A stretch of DNA of 64,000 nt from Xanthobacteraceae bacterium (GTDB taxonomy: Bacteria > Pseudomonadota > Alphaproteobacteria > Rhizobiales > Xanthobacteraceae). The position numbers and the translations under genes were made by a program. The notes under the pieces were generated by a model. The model worked only from the letters and a program-made list of their open reading frames with translations, ran no database searches and was not told the origin of the DNA. The stretch spans positions 84,657 to 148,656 of the forward strand of contig JARBUD010000006.1 of the NCBI GenBank assembly GCA_029239875.1, in the 5' to 3' direction. Numbering within the stretch: the stretch's first letter is position 1; each line of letters begins with the position of its first letter. Below, piece by piece: positions 43,111-52,224 of this stretch.

Positions 43111-43815
43111 CTAGATAGTCATGTGCCGTTCGATCAGTTCATCGGTCATTTCCGACATCGGCCCGCGCGCGACGACCCGGCCGTTATCGACCATCAGAAA
43201 GGCGTTGCCGAGCTTGCGGGCGACCTTGATGTGCTGCTCGGTCACGATTAGGCTGATGCCGAGCTCGCGGTTGAGCATCATCAGAATCTCACCGATCTCG
43301 TGGACGATGTTCGGCTGGATGCCCTCGGTCGGTTCGTCGAGCAGCAGGATCTGCGGATTGACCGCGAGCGCGCGGGCGATGGCGAGCTGCTGCTTCTGTC
43401 CGCCCGACAGGAGGCCGGCGCGGCGATCGAGGTTTTCCTTGAGATAGGGGAAGATCCGCAGACAGATCTCCGGGATCTCGCCGGCCTTGTCGGCACGTGC
43501 GAAGGTACCGAGCAGGATGTTCTCCCGCACCGTGAAGTTGGAGAGGATGCCGCGCCCTTGCGGCACATAGCCCAGCCCATATTTGGCGCGCACATAGGTG
43601 GGCTGTCCGCTCAGCTCGACGCCGTTGATGCGGATGGCGCCGACCGAGCGGTCGGTCAGCCCCATGATGGTGCGCATCAGTGTCGTCTTGCCGACGCCGT
43701 TCCGGCCGAGCACGCACAGGCACTGACCCTTCTCCATCTCGAAGGAGAAATCCTTCAGGATGCGGGTCCCGCCATAGTAGGACGTGACGTTGTCGAAGCT
43801 GAGCAATGCGCTCAT
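43111..43815 (-). CDS. urtE: Urea/short-chain amide ABC transporter ATPase (UrtE type)
   Basis: 234 residues with Walker A GRNGVGKTTLMRTIMG, Q-loop, LSGGQKQQLAIARAL, Walker B ILLLDEPTEGIQPNIV and switch His (TEQHIKV). The EPTEGIQP wording is characteristic of UrtE within the branched-chain amino acid (LivF) class. It overlaps urtD by ATGA. It is the last gene of the transporter operon and ends 175 bases before the amide hydrolase operon, transcribed in the same direction, so read-through is possible. Confidence 0.9.
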   Translation of the reverse strand: MSALLSFDNVTSYYGGTRILKDFSFEMEKGQCLCVLGRNGVGKTTLMRTIMGLTDRSVGAIRINGVELSGQPTYVRAKYGLGYVPQGRGILSNFTVRENILLGTFARADKAGEIPEICLRIFPYLKENLDRRAGLLSGGQKQQLAIARALAVNPQILLLDEPTEGIQPNIVHEIGEILMMLNRELGISLIVTEQHIKVARKLGNAFLMVDNGRVVARGPMSEMTDELIERHMTI

Positions 43816-44558
43816 ACGGCCTCCTGCTCACCGAGATAGACGTCCCGAACCCGCCGGTCGGCTTCGATCTCCTGGATCGAGCCCTGCGCGAGCAGCGATC
43901 CCATGTGCATGACCACGACGACGTCCGCGATATTGCGGACGAAGCCCATGTCGTGCTCGACCACCAGCAGCGTCGCGGATTTGCGCAGTTCCTTGAAGAT
44001 CCGCGTGGCCTTCTCGATCTCGCCTTCGGTCATGCCGGCGATCGGCTCGTCCATCAGCAGCAGCCGCGGCTCCTGCATCAGCACCATGCCGATCTCCAGC
44101 CATTGGGTCTCGCCATGGGAGAGGATGCCGGCGCGCTCCTTCAGCCGGTCGGTGAGGCCGGCGAGGGTCGCGACTTCGTCGAGCTTCTGCTTCAGTCCCT
44201 CCTTGCGGAACTTGAACAGGTTGCGGAACGGATTGGTCTGGCGGCTGTAGGCCACCTCGAGGTTCTGCTCCACGGTCATGTCGCGCAGCACGGCCGGCAC
44301 CTGGAACTTGCGGCCGATGCCGGCGCGGGCAATCAGATGCTCGTGCTTGGCGGTGATGTCGTCATTGGCGAACAGGATGGTGCCGGAGGTCGGCTTGATG
44401 CGCCCGGTGATGAGATCCATCGTCGTGGTCTTGCCGGCGCCGTTCGGCCCGACCAGGCAGCATATGGTGCCCTCGACGACTTCCATGCTGAAGTCGTTGA
44501 TGACCTTCGTGGCGTCGAAGCTCTTCGACAGATTGCGTATTTCGAGAAGACCGGACAT
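43812..44558 (-). CDS. urtD: Urea/short-chain amide ABC transporter ATPase (UrtD type)
   Basis: About 248 residues of the LivG/UrtD class: Walker A GPNGAGKTTTMDLITG, signature LSHGETQWLEIGMVL (SHGE, a UrtD trait), Walker B LLLMDEPIAGMTEGEIE and EHDMGFVRNIADVVVVMH. ATG 44558 is preferred, with GAGGG upstream; a GTG at 44570 overlaps the urtC stop. It energises uptake together with UrtE. Confidence 0.9.
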   Translation of the reverse strand: MSGLLEIRNLSKSFDATKVINDFSMEVVEGTICCLVGPNGAGKTTTMDLITGRIKPTSGTILFANDDITAKHEHLIARAGIGRKFQVPAVLRDMTVEQNLEVAYSRQTNPFRNLFKFRKEGLKQKLDEVATLAGLTDRLKERAGILSHGETQWLEIGMVLMQEPRLLLMDEPIAGMTEGEIEKATRIFKELRKSATLLVVEHDMGFVRNIADVVVVMHMGSLLAQGSIQEIEADRRVRDVYLGEQEAV

Positions 44559-44566
44559 GAGGTCCC

Positions 44567-45667
44567 TCACTCGGCCGGCATGGGCCTGCCGCCGTCAGGC
44601 GCAGGCGAGGAGGTCGGGCGGCGCCGTTCGAACAGGCCCAGCCCCGCCTCGACGAGGCTGGCGAGGCCGTTCGGCAGGAAGCGCACGACGACGATGAAGA
44701 AGCCGCCGAGGATCAGCAGCCAGGTCGCGAGGAAAGTGTCGCCGAGATAGCTCTGCGCGCCCTGGATGATGAAGGCCCCGAGGATGGAGCCGAGCAGCGA
44801 ATAGCGCCCGCCGATCGCCGCCCAGATCACCATGGAGAGGCTGAAGCTGACATCCAGCTGGGCCGGCGACACATACTGCACCAGCATGACCCAGCAGCAG
44901 CCCGCCAGCGCCGCGATCAGGCCGGAAATGGTGTAGATCACCGTCTCGTAGCCGGCGACGCTGTAGCCGAGGAAGCGCACGCGCTCGCTGTCGTCGCGGA
45001 TCGCCTGGGTGACGAGACCGAAGGAACTCTGAGTGATGAGCTTGGCCACGACCGTGGCGCCGGCCAGCAGGCAGAGCACGACCCAGTAGGCGGTCGGGCT
45101 GTAGGGATCGACCTCCACGCCGGCGAACTGGAAGGACGATGGGGGCGTCAGCCCGTTGACGCCGCCCGTATAGGGCTGCCGGTCGAGAATGATGGTGTAG
45201 AAGGCCGACAGCATGGCCAGCGTCATGATGGCGAAGAACGGGCCGGAGACGCGTGCGCGGAACATGATGCCGCCGAACGCGGCGCAGAACAGGGTCGGCA
45301 CCGCGACGGCCAGCAGCAGCCCGAGCGCCGCGCTCTGGAACGGCTGCCAGAACAGGGGCAGGTGATCGAGGCTGTTGTTCAGCATGAACGGCGGGATCGG
45401 ATTGGATTCCGTCTGGCTCTGCATCTGCATGGTCATCGCCATGCCGTAGGCGCCGAGGCCGAACGCGATGCCCTGGCCGAGGTTCAGGATGCCGCCGAAG
45501 CCCCAGCACAGGCTGATCGAAAGCGCCAGCATGCCGTAGACGCCATAGGTGGCGAGCTGGTTTAGCAGGAAGCTGTCGCTCACCGTCATCGGAATGATCG
45601 TCAGCGCCGCGAAGAACACGACATAGACGATCCATTGCGCGAGCTTGTTGTGATAGAGATTGCCCAT
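44567..45667 (-). CDS. urtC: Urea/short-chain amide ABC transporter permease (UrtC type)
   Basis: 366 residues, about ten membrane segments, LivM/UrtC class: LSISLCWGFGGILNLGQGIAFGLGAYGMAM near the N-terminus and RDDSERVRFLGYSVAGYETVIYTISGLIAALAG in the EAA-like loop. It has a cytoplasmic Pro-rich tail. It starts 45 bases after urtB. Confidence 0.9.
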   Translation of the reverse strand: MGNLYHNKLAQWIVYVVFFAALTIIPMTVSDSFLLNQLATYGVYGMLALSISLCWGFGGILNLGQGIAFGLGAYGMAMTMQMQSQTESNPIPPFMLNNSLDHLPLFWQPFQSAALGLLLAVAVPTLFCAAFGGIMFRARVSGPFFAIMTLAMLSAFYTIILDRQPYTGGVNGLTPPSSFQFAGVEVDPYSPTAYWVVLCLLAGATVVAKLITQSSFGLVTQAIRDDSERVRFLGYSVAGYETVIYTISGLIAALAGCCWVMLVQYVSPAQLDVSFSLSMVIWAAIGGRYSLLGSILGAFIIQGAQSYLGDTFLATWLLILGGFFIVVVRFLPNGLASLVEAGLGLFERRRPTSSPAPDGGRPMPAE

Positions 45668-45712
45668 GGTCTCAGAACCGTCCTGACGGGGCGTTGCTGA
45701 CGAGGGCGACGC

Positions 45713-46588
45713 TCATCGCCGGGCTCCCGCCTGTGCGAACAGGCCTTGCGGGCGAAACCGCAGGAAGACCACGATCAGCACGAAGATGATGAAGCGGGCG
45801 AGCGTGTCGTTGGTGAAGAAGGCGAAGACCGACTGCAGCTCGCCGGTCACGCCGCTCGCCACCACGCTGCCCGCCAGCGAGCCGCCGCCGACGACCACCA
45901 TGAGGAACGCCTGCACGACATAGCTCGCCCCCATTGTGGGCAGCACGATCGCCAGCACGCCGAAGAGCGCCCCGGCAACGCCGGCCAGCCCGGCGCCGAG
46001 CGCGAAGGTCATCATGTAGATGCGGCTGGAATTGATGCCGAAGGACGCCGCCATCTCCTTGTCCTGCATGACCGCACGCACCTGGATGCCGAAGCGCGTC
46101 TTGTAGAACAGCAGCCACAGCGCCAGGACCAGCAATGCGGTGACCAGCAGAACGACGATGCGGAACACCGAGAGGGACACGGAGCCGAGCATCACGTTGC
46201 TCTGGAAGATTTCCGGAACCGCGAGATATTTCGGGTCGCTGCCGAAGATCAGACGGACGCCCTGCATCAGCACCAGCGAGACGCCATAGGTCGCCAGCAG
46301 CGTGTCGAGCGGGCGCTTGTAGAGATAGCGGATCAGGCCACGCTCCAGCGCCAACCCGACCAGGGCGACGATGACGAAGGAGACCGGCAGGCACAGGAGA
46401 TAGGGCACGCCGAGATAGAACTGCAGCATGTAGGAGCTATAGGCTCCGAGCATGATCAGTTCGCCATGCGCCATGTTGATGACGCCGGCCGTGCCGTAGA
46501 TGATCGTCAAGCCCAGCGCGGCGATCAGCCAGATGCTGGCAATGCTCACACCGAGGATGAGCGCATTCAGGAGCGAACCCAGATCCAT
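45713..46588 (-). CDS. urtB: Urea/short-chain amide ABC transporter permease (UrtB type)
   Basis: 291 residues, LivH/UrtB class: IYGTAGVINMAHGELIMLGAYSSYM at the first membrane hairpin and RAVMQDKEMAASFGINSSRIYMMTFALGAGLAGVAGAL in the ATPase-contact loop. It lacks the long N-terminal periplasmic domain of some urea-operon UrtB proteins, so it resembles the FmdE-type amide permease equally well. It lies 112 bases after urtA, separated by a hairpin. Confidence 0.9.
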   Translation of the reverse strand: MDLGSLLNALILGVSIASIWLIAALGLTIIYGTAGVINMAHGELIMLGAYSSYMLQFYLGVPYLLCLPVSFVIVALVGLALERGLIRYLYKRPLDTLLATYGVSLVLMQGVRLIFGSDPKYLAVPEIFQSNVMLGSVSLSVFRIVVLLVTALLVLALWLLFYKTRFGIQVRAVMQDKEMAASFGINSSRIYMMTFALGAGLAGVAGALFGVLAIVLPTMGASYVVQAFLMVVVGGGSLAGSVVASGVTGELQSVFAFFTNDTLARFIIFVLIVVFLRFRPQGLFAQAGARR

Positions 46589-46662
46589 CGAAACCTGTCC
46601 CTCAAGCCCAAGACCGCCGGCCGCGCGACTGGTGCGGCGCGTCCATGCGTCGATCGCGAACG

Positions 46663-46692
46663 GCCCCGGCGGCGCGGATGCGCCCCCGGGGC
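46663..46692 (-). terminator. Hairpin between urtA and urtB
   Basis: Stem GCCCCGG-C-GGCGC / GCGCC-C-CCGGGGC with a 4-base loop, starting 9 bases after the urtA stop and lacking a T-run. It is a likely mRNA-stabilising or attenuating hairpin that raises binding protein over permease. Confidence 0.5.
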
Positions 46693-46700
46693 TTCTCGCG

Positions 46701-48008
46701 TCAGATGACGCTCTTGCGAATCTTGCCGTCCGGGGCCTTCAGGCCGTCCGCCGTGCACACGCCGAGGTCCGGGTAGATCGAGTAGGGATCGGGCGCGACC
46801 TGCTCGGCGGCAGCCCTGACGACCTTGAACGTGCCGTCCGCCTGGCACTGGCCGATCTTGGGCTTGAGCCAGGTGTTGAAGTTGTCCTTGTCGATCCAGA
46901 CCTGCCCTTCGGGCGACACCGCGTCCTCGATGACCAGGCCACCCGAATGATCGCGGATGGCGCGCGGCGTCACGTTCTCGAAGCCGACCTCGGCGGCCGC
47001 CTTCTCGAAGCCGGCCTTGAACACATAGGCGGAGATGTAGGTCTCCTCCATGTTGTAGTGGGTCGTGCCGTTCTTGCCGTACTTGCTCGACAGGAAGCCC
47101 TCGACGAACTTGTGGTTGGTCGGGTTGTCTAGCGTCTGGAAGTAGGGCGCGGAAAGGAAGTGGCCGGCACCGAACTCCGCGCCCATCGCGCGGGTCTCGA
47201 TCTCGCCCGTGGTGAGCGAGGCGATCGGCATGTCGTCGACCTTGAAGCCTTCCTGCTTGAACTGCTTGTGGAAAGCGATATCCGAAGCACCCACCACGGT
47301 GGAGAAGATGAAATCGGGCTTCGCGTCGCGGATCTTGTTCAGCACCGGGCCGAATTCCGAGCTGCCGAGCGGGATGTATTCCTCGCCGAGAAGCTCGCCC
47401 CCCGCCTGCTCCAGCCAGATCTTCGCGTTCTTGTTCGACTCTTTCGGCCACACATAGTTCGAGCCGACAAAGAAGACCTTCTTGCCGAAGTTCCCGACCA
47501 TGAAGGGGATCAGGTCCTTGGAATGCTGGTTGGCGAGCGGGCCGGTGCAGATGGTATTCTGCGTGCATTCCGCGCCTTCGTAGCAGGTCGGATAATAGAG
47601 CAGGTGATTGCGCTGCATGACCGTCGGCAGGATCGCCTTGCGGCTCGCCGAGGTGTAGCAGCCGAAGAGCGCGATCACCTTGTCGCGCAGGATCAGCTCC
47701 TTGGCCTTCTCCGAGTAGACGGCGAAGTCCGACTTGGCGTCGACGATCACCGGCTCCACGGGCACGCCGGCCACGCCGCCCGCCTTATTGATCTCGTCGA
47801 TCGCGTACTGCATGACGAGGGTGGAGTCCTCCTCCGGAACAGCGAGCGATCCGGTGAGCGAGAACAGCAGGCCGACCTTGATCGGTTCACCCTTCTTCAG
47901 GGTTGCGCCCCATGCTTCGCCGGAGCTGGGCAGCCAGAGATGAGGCAGGGCCACGGCAGAGGAAGCGGCAAGCGTCGTCTTCAGAATATTACGGCGTGTG
48001 ATGTTCAT
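46701..48008 (-). CDS. urtA: Urea/short-chain amide ABC transporter binding protein (UrtA/FmdD type)
   Basis: 435 residues. A Tat-type signal (MNITRRNILKTTLAASSAVALPHLWLP) is followed by the UrtA-class receptor: IKVGLLFSLTGSLAVPEEDSTLVMQYAIDEINKAGGVAG, LFGCYTSASRKAILPTVMQRNHLLYYPTCYEGAECTQNT, VGSNYVWPKESNKN and GEEYIPLGSSEFGPVLNKI. The YEG/ECSQN-like stretch separates urea/amide receptors from amino acid receptors. It acts in the periplasm. It is preceded by a 523-base AT-rich divergent intergenic region. Confidence 0.92.
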   Translation of the reverse strand: MNITRRNILKTTLAASSAVALPHLWLPSSGEAWGATLKKGEPIKVGLLFSLTGSLAVPEEDSTLVMQYAIDEINKAGGVAGVPVEPVIVDAKSDFAVYSEKAKELILRDKVIALFGCYTSASRKAILPTVMQRNHLLYYPTCYEGAECTQNTICTGPLANQHSKDLIPFMVGNFGKKVFFVGSNYVWPKESNKNAKIWLEQAGGELLGEEYIPLGSSEFGPVLNKIRDAKPDFIFSTVVGASDIAFHKQFKQEGFKVDDMPIASLTTGEIETRAMGAEFGAGHFLSAPYFQTLDNPTNHKFVEGFLSSKYGKNGTTHYNMEETYISAYVFKAGFEKAAAEVGFENVTPRAIRDHSGGLVIEDAVSPEGQVWIDKDNFNTWLKPKIGQCQADGTFKVVRAAAEQVAPDPYSIYPDLGVCTADGLKAPDGKIRKSVI

Positions 48009-48531
48009 ATCTACGACCCCTCGGGCATCGAGTGTCGAGTCGATGCCTCAGCTGTGCGCCTGGAAGTTTTGAATTTTGACTAGATTGATTGTCTAGATGC
48101 TATGTCGCTAGTTGAGACGCCGTCAACGATTTTCGCCGCAGTTATCAAATTTTCTTTCGAGGATTAAAAACTGCCCGCATTCGAAGCAAACGCGCGGTCA
48201 ATGACTGTGCAGAAAGCCTTGATTGCAGGCGAATTTGCAGGGGTCTGGCCCGATTGTGGCGTCAGGTGCATTTCCGCAGGCTGGACTCGCCCGGCGCGGC
48301 ACATCGACCACGGTATCTGCGGCGATGGACACGCCTGATCTAGAAATCTCGTCGAGGTACGCGAAATTGATGAGACCGCGCGGCGTCATTCCGCTAGAGT
48401 ATTTTTTCACGCCCCCTTTTAAAGATGGCGCAATCGTGACAGAAGGGAATATGCAGGTACGCTGAAACAGCTGACGCTCGATCGCGTCGGGAGGCGTCGA
48501 TCACCGTCGGAAGCAGCGATCGCGTGGCCAT
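48009..48531. promoter_or_regulatory. Divergent control region between urtA and the two-component genes
   Basis: A 523-base gap without a convincing gene. The part next to urtA (48060-48180) is AT-rich. It contains TTGACTAGATTGATTGTCTAGATGC (48076-48100, two TCTAG half-sites), and further right the 20-base motif at 48338-48357. The short ORFs here (for example 48223..48465) have no recognisable product. Confidence 0.5.
48338..48357 (+). promoter_or_regulatory. Shared TCTAGA motif upstream of the response regulator
   Basis: ATCTAGAAATCTCGTCGAGG, 175 bases upstream of the response-regulator start and 17/20 identical to the motif at 43056-43075. It is compatible with autoregulation by the response regulator. 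Confidence 0.45.
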
Positions 48532-49254
48532 ATGAAGATCCTTATTGCCGATGACCATTGGGTCGTCCGTCAGTCGCTGAAGCAGGTCATGCGTCGCCTG
48601 CGTCAGACGCTCGAAACCTTTGAGGCGGAGACGTTCGACGAGGCGGCGGCGCTTCTGGTGGAGCATCCGGACATAGATCTGATGCTCATCGATCTGGTGA
48701 TGCCCGGCTTCGATGCCTTCGACGGCCTCCACAAGCTGCGGACGAATTTCCCGGACGTGCCGGTGGTGGTGGTTTCCGTCCACGAGGACGTGGACCATGT
48801 CCTGCGTTCGCTGGAGCACGGCGTCATCGGCTATGTGCCGAAATCGGCCGGCGGGTCCGAGATCGAGCGTGCGCTGGAGCGGGTGCTGGCCGGCGAGGTG
48901 AGCTTCCCGCGGCGGATCATCGAGCGCTCGGCGGGAGGCAGCAATCCGAAGCTGGCTGCTGAGCCTGCGGGAACACCAGCGGCCCCAGTCCCCCCGCCCG
49001 CCCCGGTGGCTCCATCCACGCCAGCGGCGGACGATGTGCGCGACGAGCTCGATCTGCTGACGCCGCGCGAGCGCGACGTGCTCGGCCTGCTGGGCCGCGG
49101 CTATTCCGTGAAGCGGATCGCCGAGGAATTCGAGCTCAGCAGCCAGACGGTGCGCGTGCATCTCGGCAACGCCATGCGCAAGCTAAACATCCGCGACCGC
49201 TCCGCTGCCATGCACTATGCCATCGGCCGCTTCGGCACGAAGGAGAGCGCCTGA
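48532..49254 (+). CDS. NarL/FixJ (LuxR)-type response regulator of the amide system
   Basis: 240 residues. Receiver domain 1-120 with MKILIADDHWVVRQ, phospho-acceptor Asp in LMLIDLVMPGFDAFDG, VVVSVHEDVDHV and the Lys in GYVPKSAGG. A Pro/Ala linker (PAGTPAAPVPPPAPVAPSTPAADD) leads to a LuxR HTH (LTPRERDVLGLLGRGYSVKRIAEEFELSSQTVRVHLGNAMRKLNIRDRSAA). It is immediately followed by the kinase gene and divergent from the transporter, so it probably activates urtABCDE and the hydrolase-urease operon. Confidence 0.92.
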   Translation: MKILIADDHWVVRQSLKQVMRRLRQTLETFEAETFDEAAALLVEHPDIDLMLIDLVMPGFDAFDGLHKLRTNFPDVPVVVVSVHEDVDHVLRSLEHGVIGYVPKSAGGSEIERALERVLAGEVSFPRRIIERSAGGSNPKLAAEPAGTPAAPVPPPAPVAPSTPAADDVRDELDLLTPRERDVLGLLGRGYSVKRIAEEFELSSQTVRVHLGNAMRKLNIRDRSAAMHYAIGRFGTKESA

Positions 49255-49255
49255 G

Positions 49256-50827
49256 GTGAAGGATGCGCCCGTATCTGCTGATCCGGAGCGCTTGGGCGAG
49301 ATTTTCGCCGGATTGGACGCCGCGCCGCTCGGCATACTCATCTGGTCCGATGAGCGGCGGTTGCTCTACGTCAACGATCACTTCAGGCGCAGCTGCGATT
49401 TCCCGGTAACCGTCGACATGAGCTTCGAGGCGTTCATCGCCACGATGGCCCATTGGCCCGAATGCGTCCTGCCGATCGACCCGGATACATGGCAGCGCGA
49501 TCAGATTGCCAATTTCGGATCGGAGAGCAGCCAAGACTACCTCTTCGCGACGGGTCTCGTGCTCAACGTCACGCAGACGCCGACGGCATCTGGCGGCATG
49601 ACGATGTCCTTCGCGGATGTCACCGCCATCAAGAACAATGAGCGCGCTCTCCAGCTCGCCAAGGAGACGGCCGAGGCCACGGACGAGGCTAAGTCCCGTT
49701 TCCTCCGGGCGGCGAACCACGATCTCCGCCAGCCGCTCGCCTCCCTCAAGATCTTGATCTACAACTGCATTCGCGAGGAGGATCCCGAGCACCGCTCCGA
49801 TATGCTGCATGCGATGGGGATCGCCACCTCCATCATGGAGGATCTGCTCGGCGCCCTTCTTCAGATCGGGCAGCTCGACGCCGGCCGTGTCCAGCCGCGC
49901 ATCACCTCGTTCCAGCTGTCGCAATTGTTCGAGCGGCTCGACGTCCAGTTCCGTCATCAGGCCCGCGAGAAGGGGCTGCGCCTCTCTTTCGTCTCACCGC
50001 ATGGGACGATTGCGACCGACCGGGCACTGCTGGAACGCATCCTGAGCAATTTCGTCGCCAATGCCATCCGCTTCACCGAGGTCGGCGGCATCGTCGTCGG
50101 CTGTCGGCGGGAAGCCAATGGCCTGCGCATCGAGGTGGTGGATACGGGCCGCGGCATCCGGCCGGAAGACCGCGAGCGCGTGTTCGACGAGTTCTTCCGG
50201 TCCGAGGAGCAGCGGGCGCAGAAGAGCGGCCTCGGGCTCGGCCTCAATATCGTCAAGCGACTGGCGGGCCTGCTGGAATTGCCCATCCGCCTGCGCTCGG
50301 AGATCGGCCGCGGCTCGATCTTCTCCGTCACGGTGCCCCTTGGAAACATATGGCACAGCGAGGCGAACGAGATCGAGATCAGCGAGACCGTCGCCGGCGA
50401 GTTCGTCGGCACGCCGATTGTTCTCGTCGAGGACGATGACATCCTGCGCCAGACGATGACGCAGCTGCTCCAGCGCTGGGGCATCGAGGTGCATGCGGCT
50501 GCGGAGGAGGCCGAGGCTATCCGGCTGATCGAGAGCGGCGTGTCACCCCGCCTGATCGTGGCCGACTACAACCTCAAGACCCAGACGGGGGTCGACGTGG
50601 TCGAGAGGCTGAGAAAGGCGATCGGCGCCGAGGTGCCGGCGATGATCGTCACCGCCGACGCCGAGCCGCGGGTGATCGAGAGCATCCGCGCCGCGGGGCT
50701 GCCGGTGCTGGTCAAGCCGGTCAGTCCCCCGCGGCTGCGCGTCCTGATGCACAATCTGCTGTTCGAGCCTTCGTTGGCCGCCGTCGCCGAACCGACCGCC
50801 GCCGAATCCAGGAGAAACGCCCCGTGA
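49256..50827 (+). CDS. Soluble hybrid histidine kinase of the amide system
   Basis: About 523 residues. PAS domain (GILIWSDERRLLYVNDHFRRS, about 15-130), dimerisation/H-box FLRAANHDLRQPLASLKIL, ATPase with N-box NFVANAIRFTEVGG, G1 VVDTGRGIRPEDRERVFDEFFR and G2 KSGLGLGLNIVKRLAG, then a C-terminal receiver (IVLVEDDDILRQTM, Asp in LIVADYNLKTQTGVD, Lys in VLVKPVSPP). No membrane segment is visible, so it is cytoplasmic. GTG 49256 follows the regulator stop directly, with AGGAG 12 bases upstream. Its stop overlaps the next gene (GTGA), which suggests that the AmiC-like protein feeds it the signal. Confidence 0.9.
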   Translation: MKDAPVSADPERLGEIFAGLDAAPLGILIWSDERRLLYVNDHFRRSCDFPVTVDMSFEAFIATMAHWPECVLPIDPDTWQRDQIANFGSESSQDYLFATGLVLNVTQTPTASGGMTMSFADVTAIKNNERALQLAKETAEATDEAKSRFLRAANHDLRQPLASLKILIYNCIREEDPEHRSDMLHAMGIATSIMEDLLGALLQIGQLDAGRVQPRITSFQLSQLFERLDVQFRHQAREKGLRLSFVSPHGTIATDRALLERILSNFVANAIRFTEVGGIVVGCRREANGLRIEVVDTGRGIRPEDRERVFDEFFRSEEQRAQKSGLGLGLNIVKRLAGLLELPIRLRSEIGRGSIFSVTVPLGNIWHSEANEIEISETVAGEFVGTPIVLVEDDDILRQTMTQLLQRWGIEVHAAAEEAEAIRLIESGVSPRLIVADYNLKTQTGVDVVERLRKAIGAEVPAMIVTADAEPRVIESIRAAGLPVLVKPVSPPRLRVLMHNLLFEPSLAAVAEPTAAESRRNAP

Positions 50828-52098
50828 CCAACAACATGGAGCCGGTGCCCATCGGCAGCATGGTGCCGCTGACCGGCCCGTCGGCGGCGGATGGCGCGGA
50901 GTTTCGCAAGGGGATGATCCTCGCCGTCGAGGAACTCAATGCCCGTGGCGGCCTGCTCGGGCGCCCGATCCAGCCGATCTTTGCAGACACCTGCCGCCAG
51001 ACGGCGGAGGAGGTCGTCACCGCCGCTCGATGGCTGATCGAGAAGCACAAGGTCCACGCGATCGTCAACGGCTACAATATCGGGCCGCAGAACTCCGAAT
51101 ATGAGCCGATCGCCGACGCCGGGATCATCTATGTGCATGCGAATACGCTTCTACAGCACCACGATACGGTGATGAGCGATCCCGATCGCTATTTCGGCTG
51201 CTTCATGGCGGATCCGGCCGACTACTGGTATGGGCCAGGATTCATCAAGTTCATTTCCTGGCTACGCGATTCCGGCCAGTGGACGCCGCAATCCAACCGG
51301 ATCGCCATCATCTCGGGGTCGAAGCCCTATAGCATCGTCATCGCCAACGCGATGGCGAAGGCAGCGGCCGATTACGGCTGGCAGGTGGCGTTCGGGCCGA
51401 AGATCGTTCAAACGCCGACGCATCACTGGCGGGACGTGCTCGAAGAGGTGCGCTCCACCAATCCGGCCGTGCTCGCGAACACGCATTTCTACGCGGTGGA
51501 CCTTGCCCACTTCCAGCGGCAGTTCCGGGCTAACCCCATGGACTGCATCGTCTATCTGCAATACGGCGCGATGCACCGCACCTTCAACGACATCGCCCAG
51601 GAAGCGAGCGACGGCGTCATCGTCTCCTCGGTCATCGGGTTGCTGCGCGACGAAATGGGCAAGCGATTCGAGGCACGCTACAATGCGCGCTTCGGCGAAG
51701 GTTCCACGGCGACCATCGGCTGCCAGTCCTACAGCAACATGCACCACTATGCGGTGGCGGCGGCCATGGCGGGTGGCTCGGGGCCGCCCGGCGATTTCGA
51801 GCAGAACCGCAAGGTCGCCTTCGCCCTGAAGGGCATGATCTACCACAGCGTGCACGGAACGATCCGCTACCATCCGGACTGGCAGGCGGTCGTGCCCTAT
51901 CCGGTGGTCACCCACGATCCCTCGCTCGGGATGCCGCACATCTTCTACCAGATCCAGGACTTCCGTAAGCCGCTCTCGATGATCGCGCCGGAGCCCTACA
52001 ACACCGAGCGATTCATCTCCCCGCCCTGGATGAGCGGCCGCGCCGCTGCCGCAAGGCAGGTGGCGACACGCAACCCGCGCGGTCTCGTCGGCCTTTGA
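50824..52098 (+). CDS. Cytoplasmic AmiC/UrtA-like amide-binding sensor protein
   Basis: 424 residues with the type-I periplasmic-binding fold of the AmiC/UrtA group: IGSMVPLTGPSAADGAEFRKGMILAVEELNARGGLLGRPI, RQTAEEVVTAARWLIEKHKVHAIVNGYN, GCFMADPADYWYGPGFIKFISWL, VVFQ-like LANTHFYAVDLAHFQRQF. There is no signal peptide: the sequence starts MTNNMEPVPIGS, directly on the first beta strand. It should therefore sense a ligand in the cytoplasm, as AmiC does in Pseudomonas. GTG 50824 overlaps the kinase stop. The C-terminal tail (SPPWMSGRAAAARQVATRNPRG) extends beyond the fold. Confidence 0.83.
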   Translation: MTNNMEPVPIGSMVPLTGPSAADGAEFRKGMILAVEELNARGGLLGRPIQPIFADTCRQTAEEVVTAARWLIEKHKVHAIVNGYNIGPQNSEYEPIADAGIIYVHANTLLQHHDTVMSDPDRYFGCFMADPADYWYGPGFIKFISWLRDSGQWTPQSNRIAIISGSKPYSIVIANAMAKAAADYGWQVAFGPKIVQTPTHHWRDVLEEVRSTNPAVLANTHFYAVDLAHFQRQFRANPMDCIVYLQYGAMHRTFNDIAQEASDGVIVSSVIGLLRDEMGKRFEARYNARFGEGSTATIGCQSYSNMHHYAVAAAMAGGSGPPGDFEQNRKVAFALKGMIYHSVHGTIRYHPDWQAVVPYPVVTHDPSLGMPHIFYQIQDFRKPLSMIAPEPYNTERFISPPWMSGRAAAARQVATRNPRGLVGL

Positions 52099-52224
52099 CG
52101 TGAAGCCCAGGCCGCGGCGCTCCGGGCAAAGCGTGCCGCGTCGCACCGGCCGGCGCATGCGTCCTGACGCCCGAGCGGCTGGAGGCTCCGCTTGAGTCCG
52201 TGGTCGACCGGTTTTGCACGGAAG

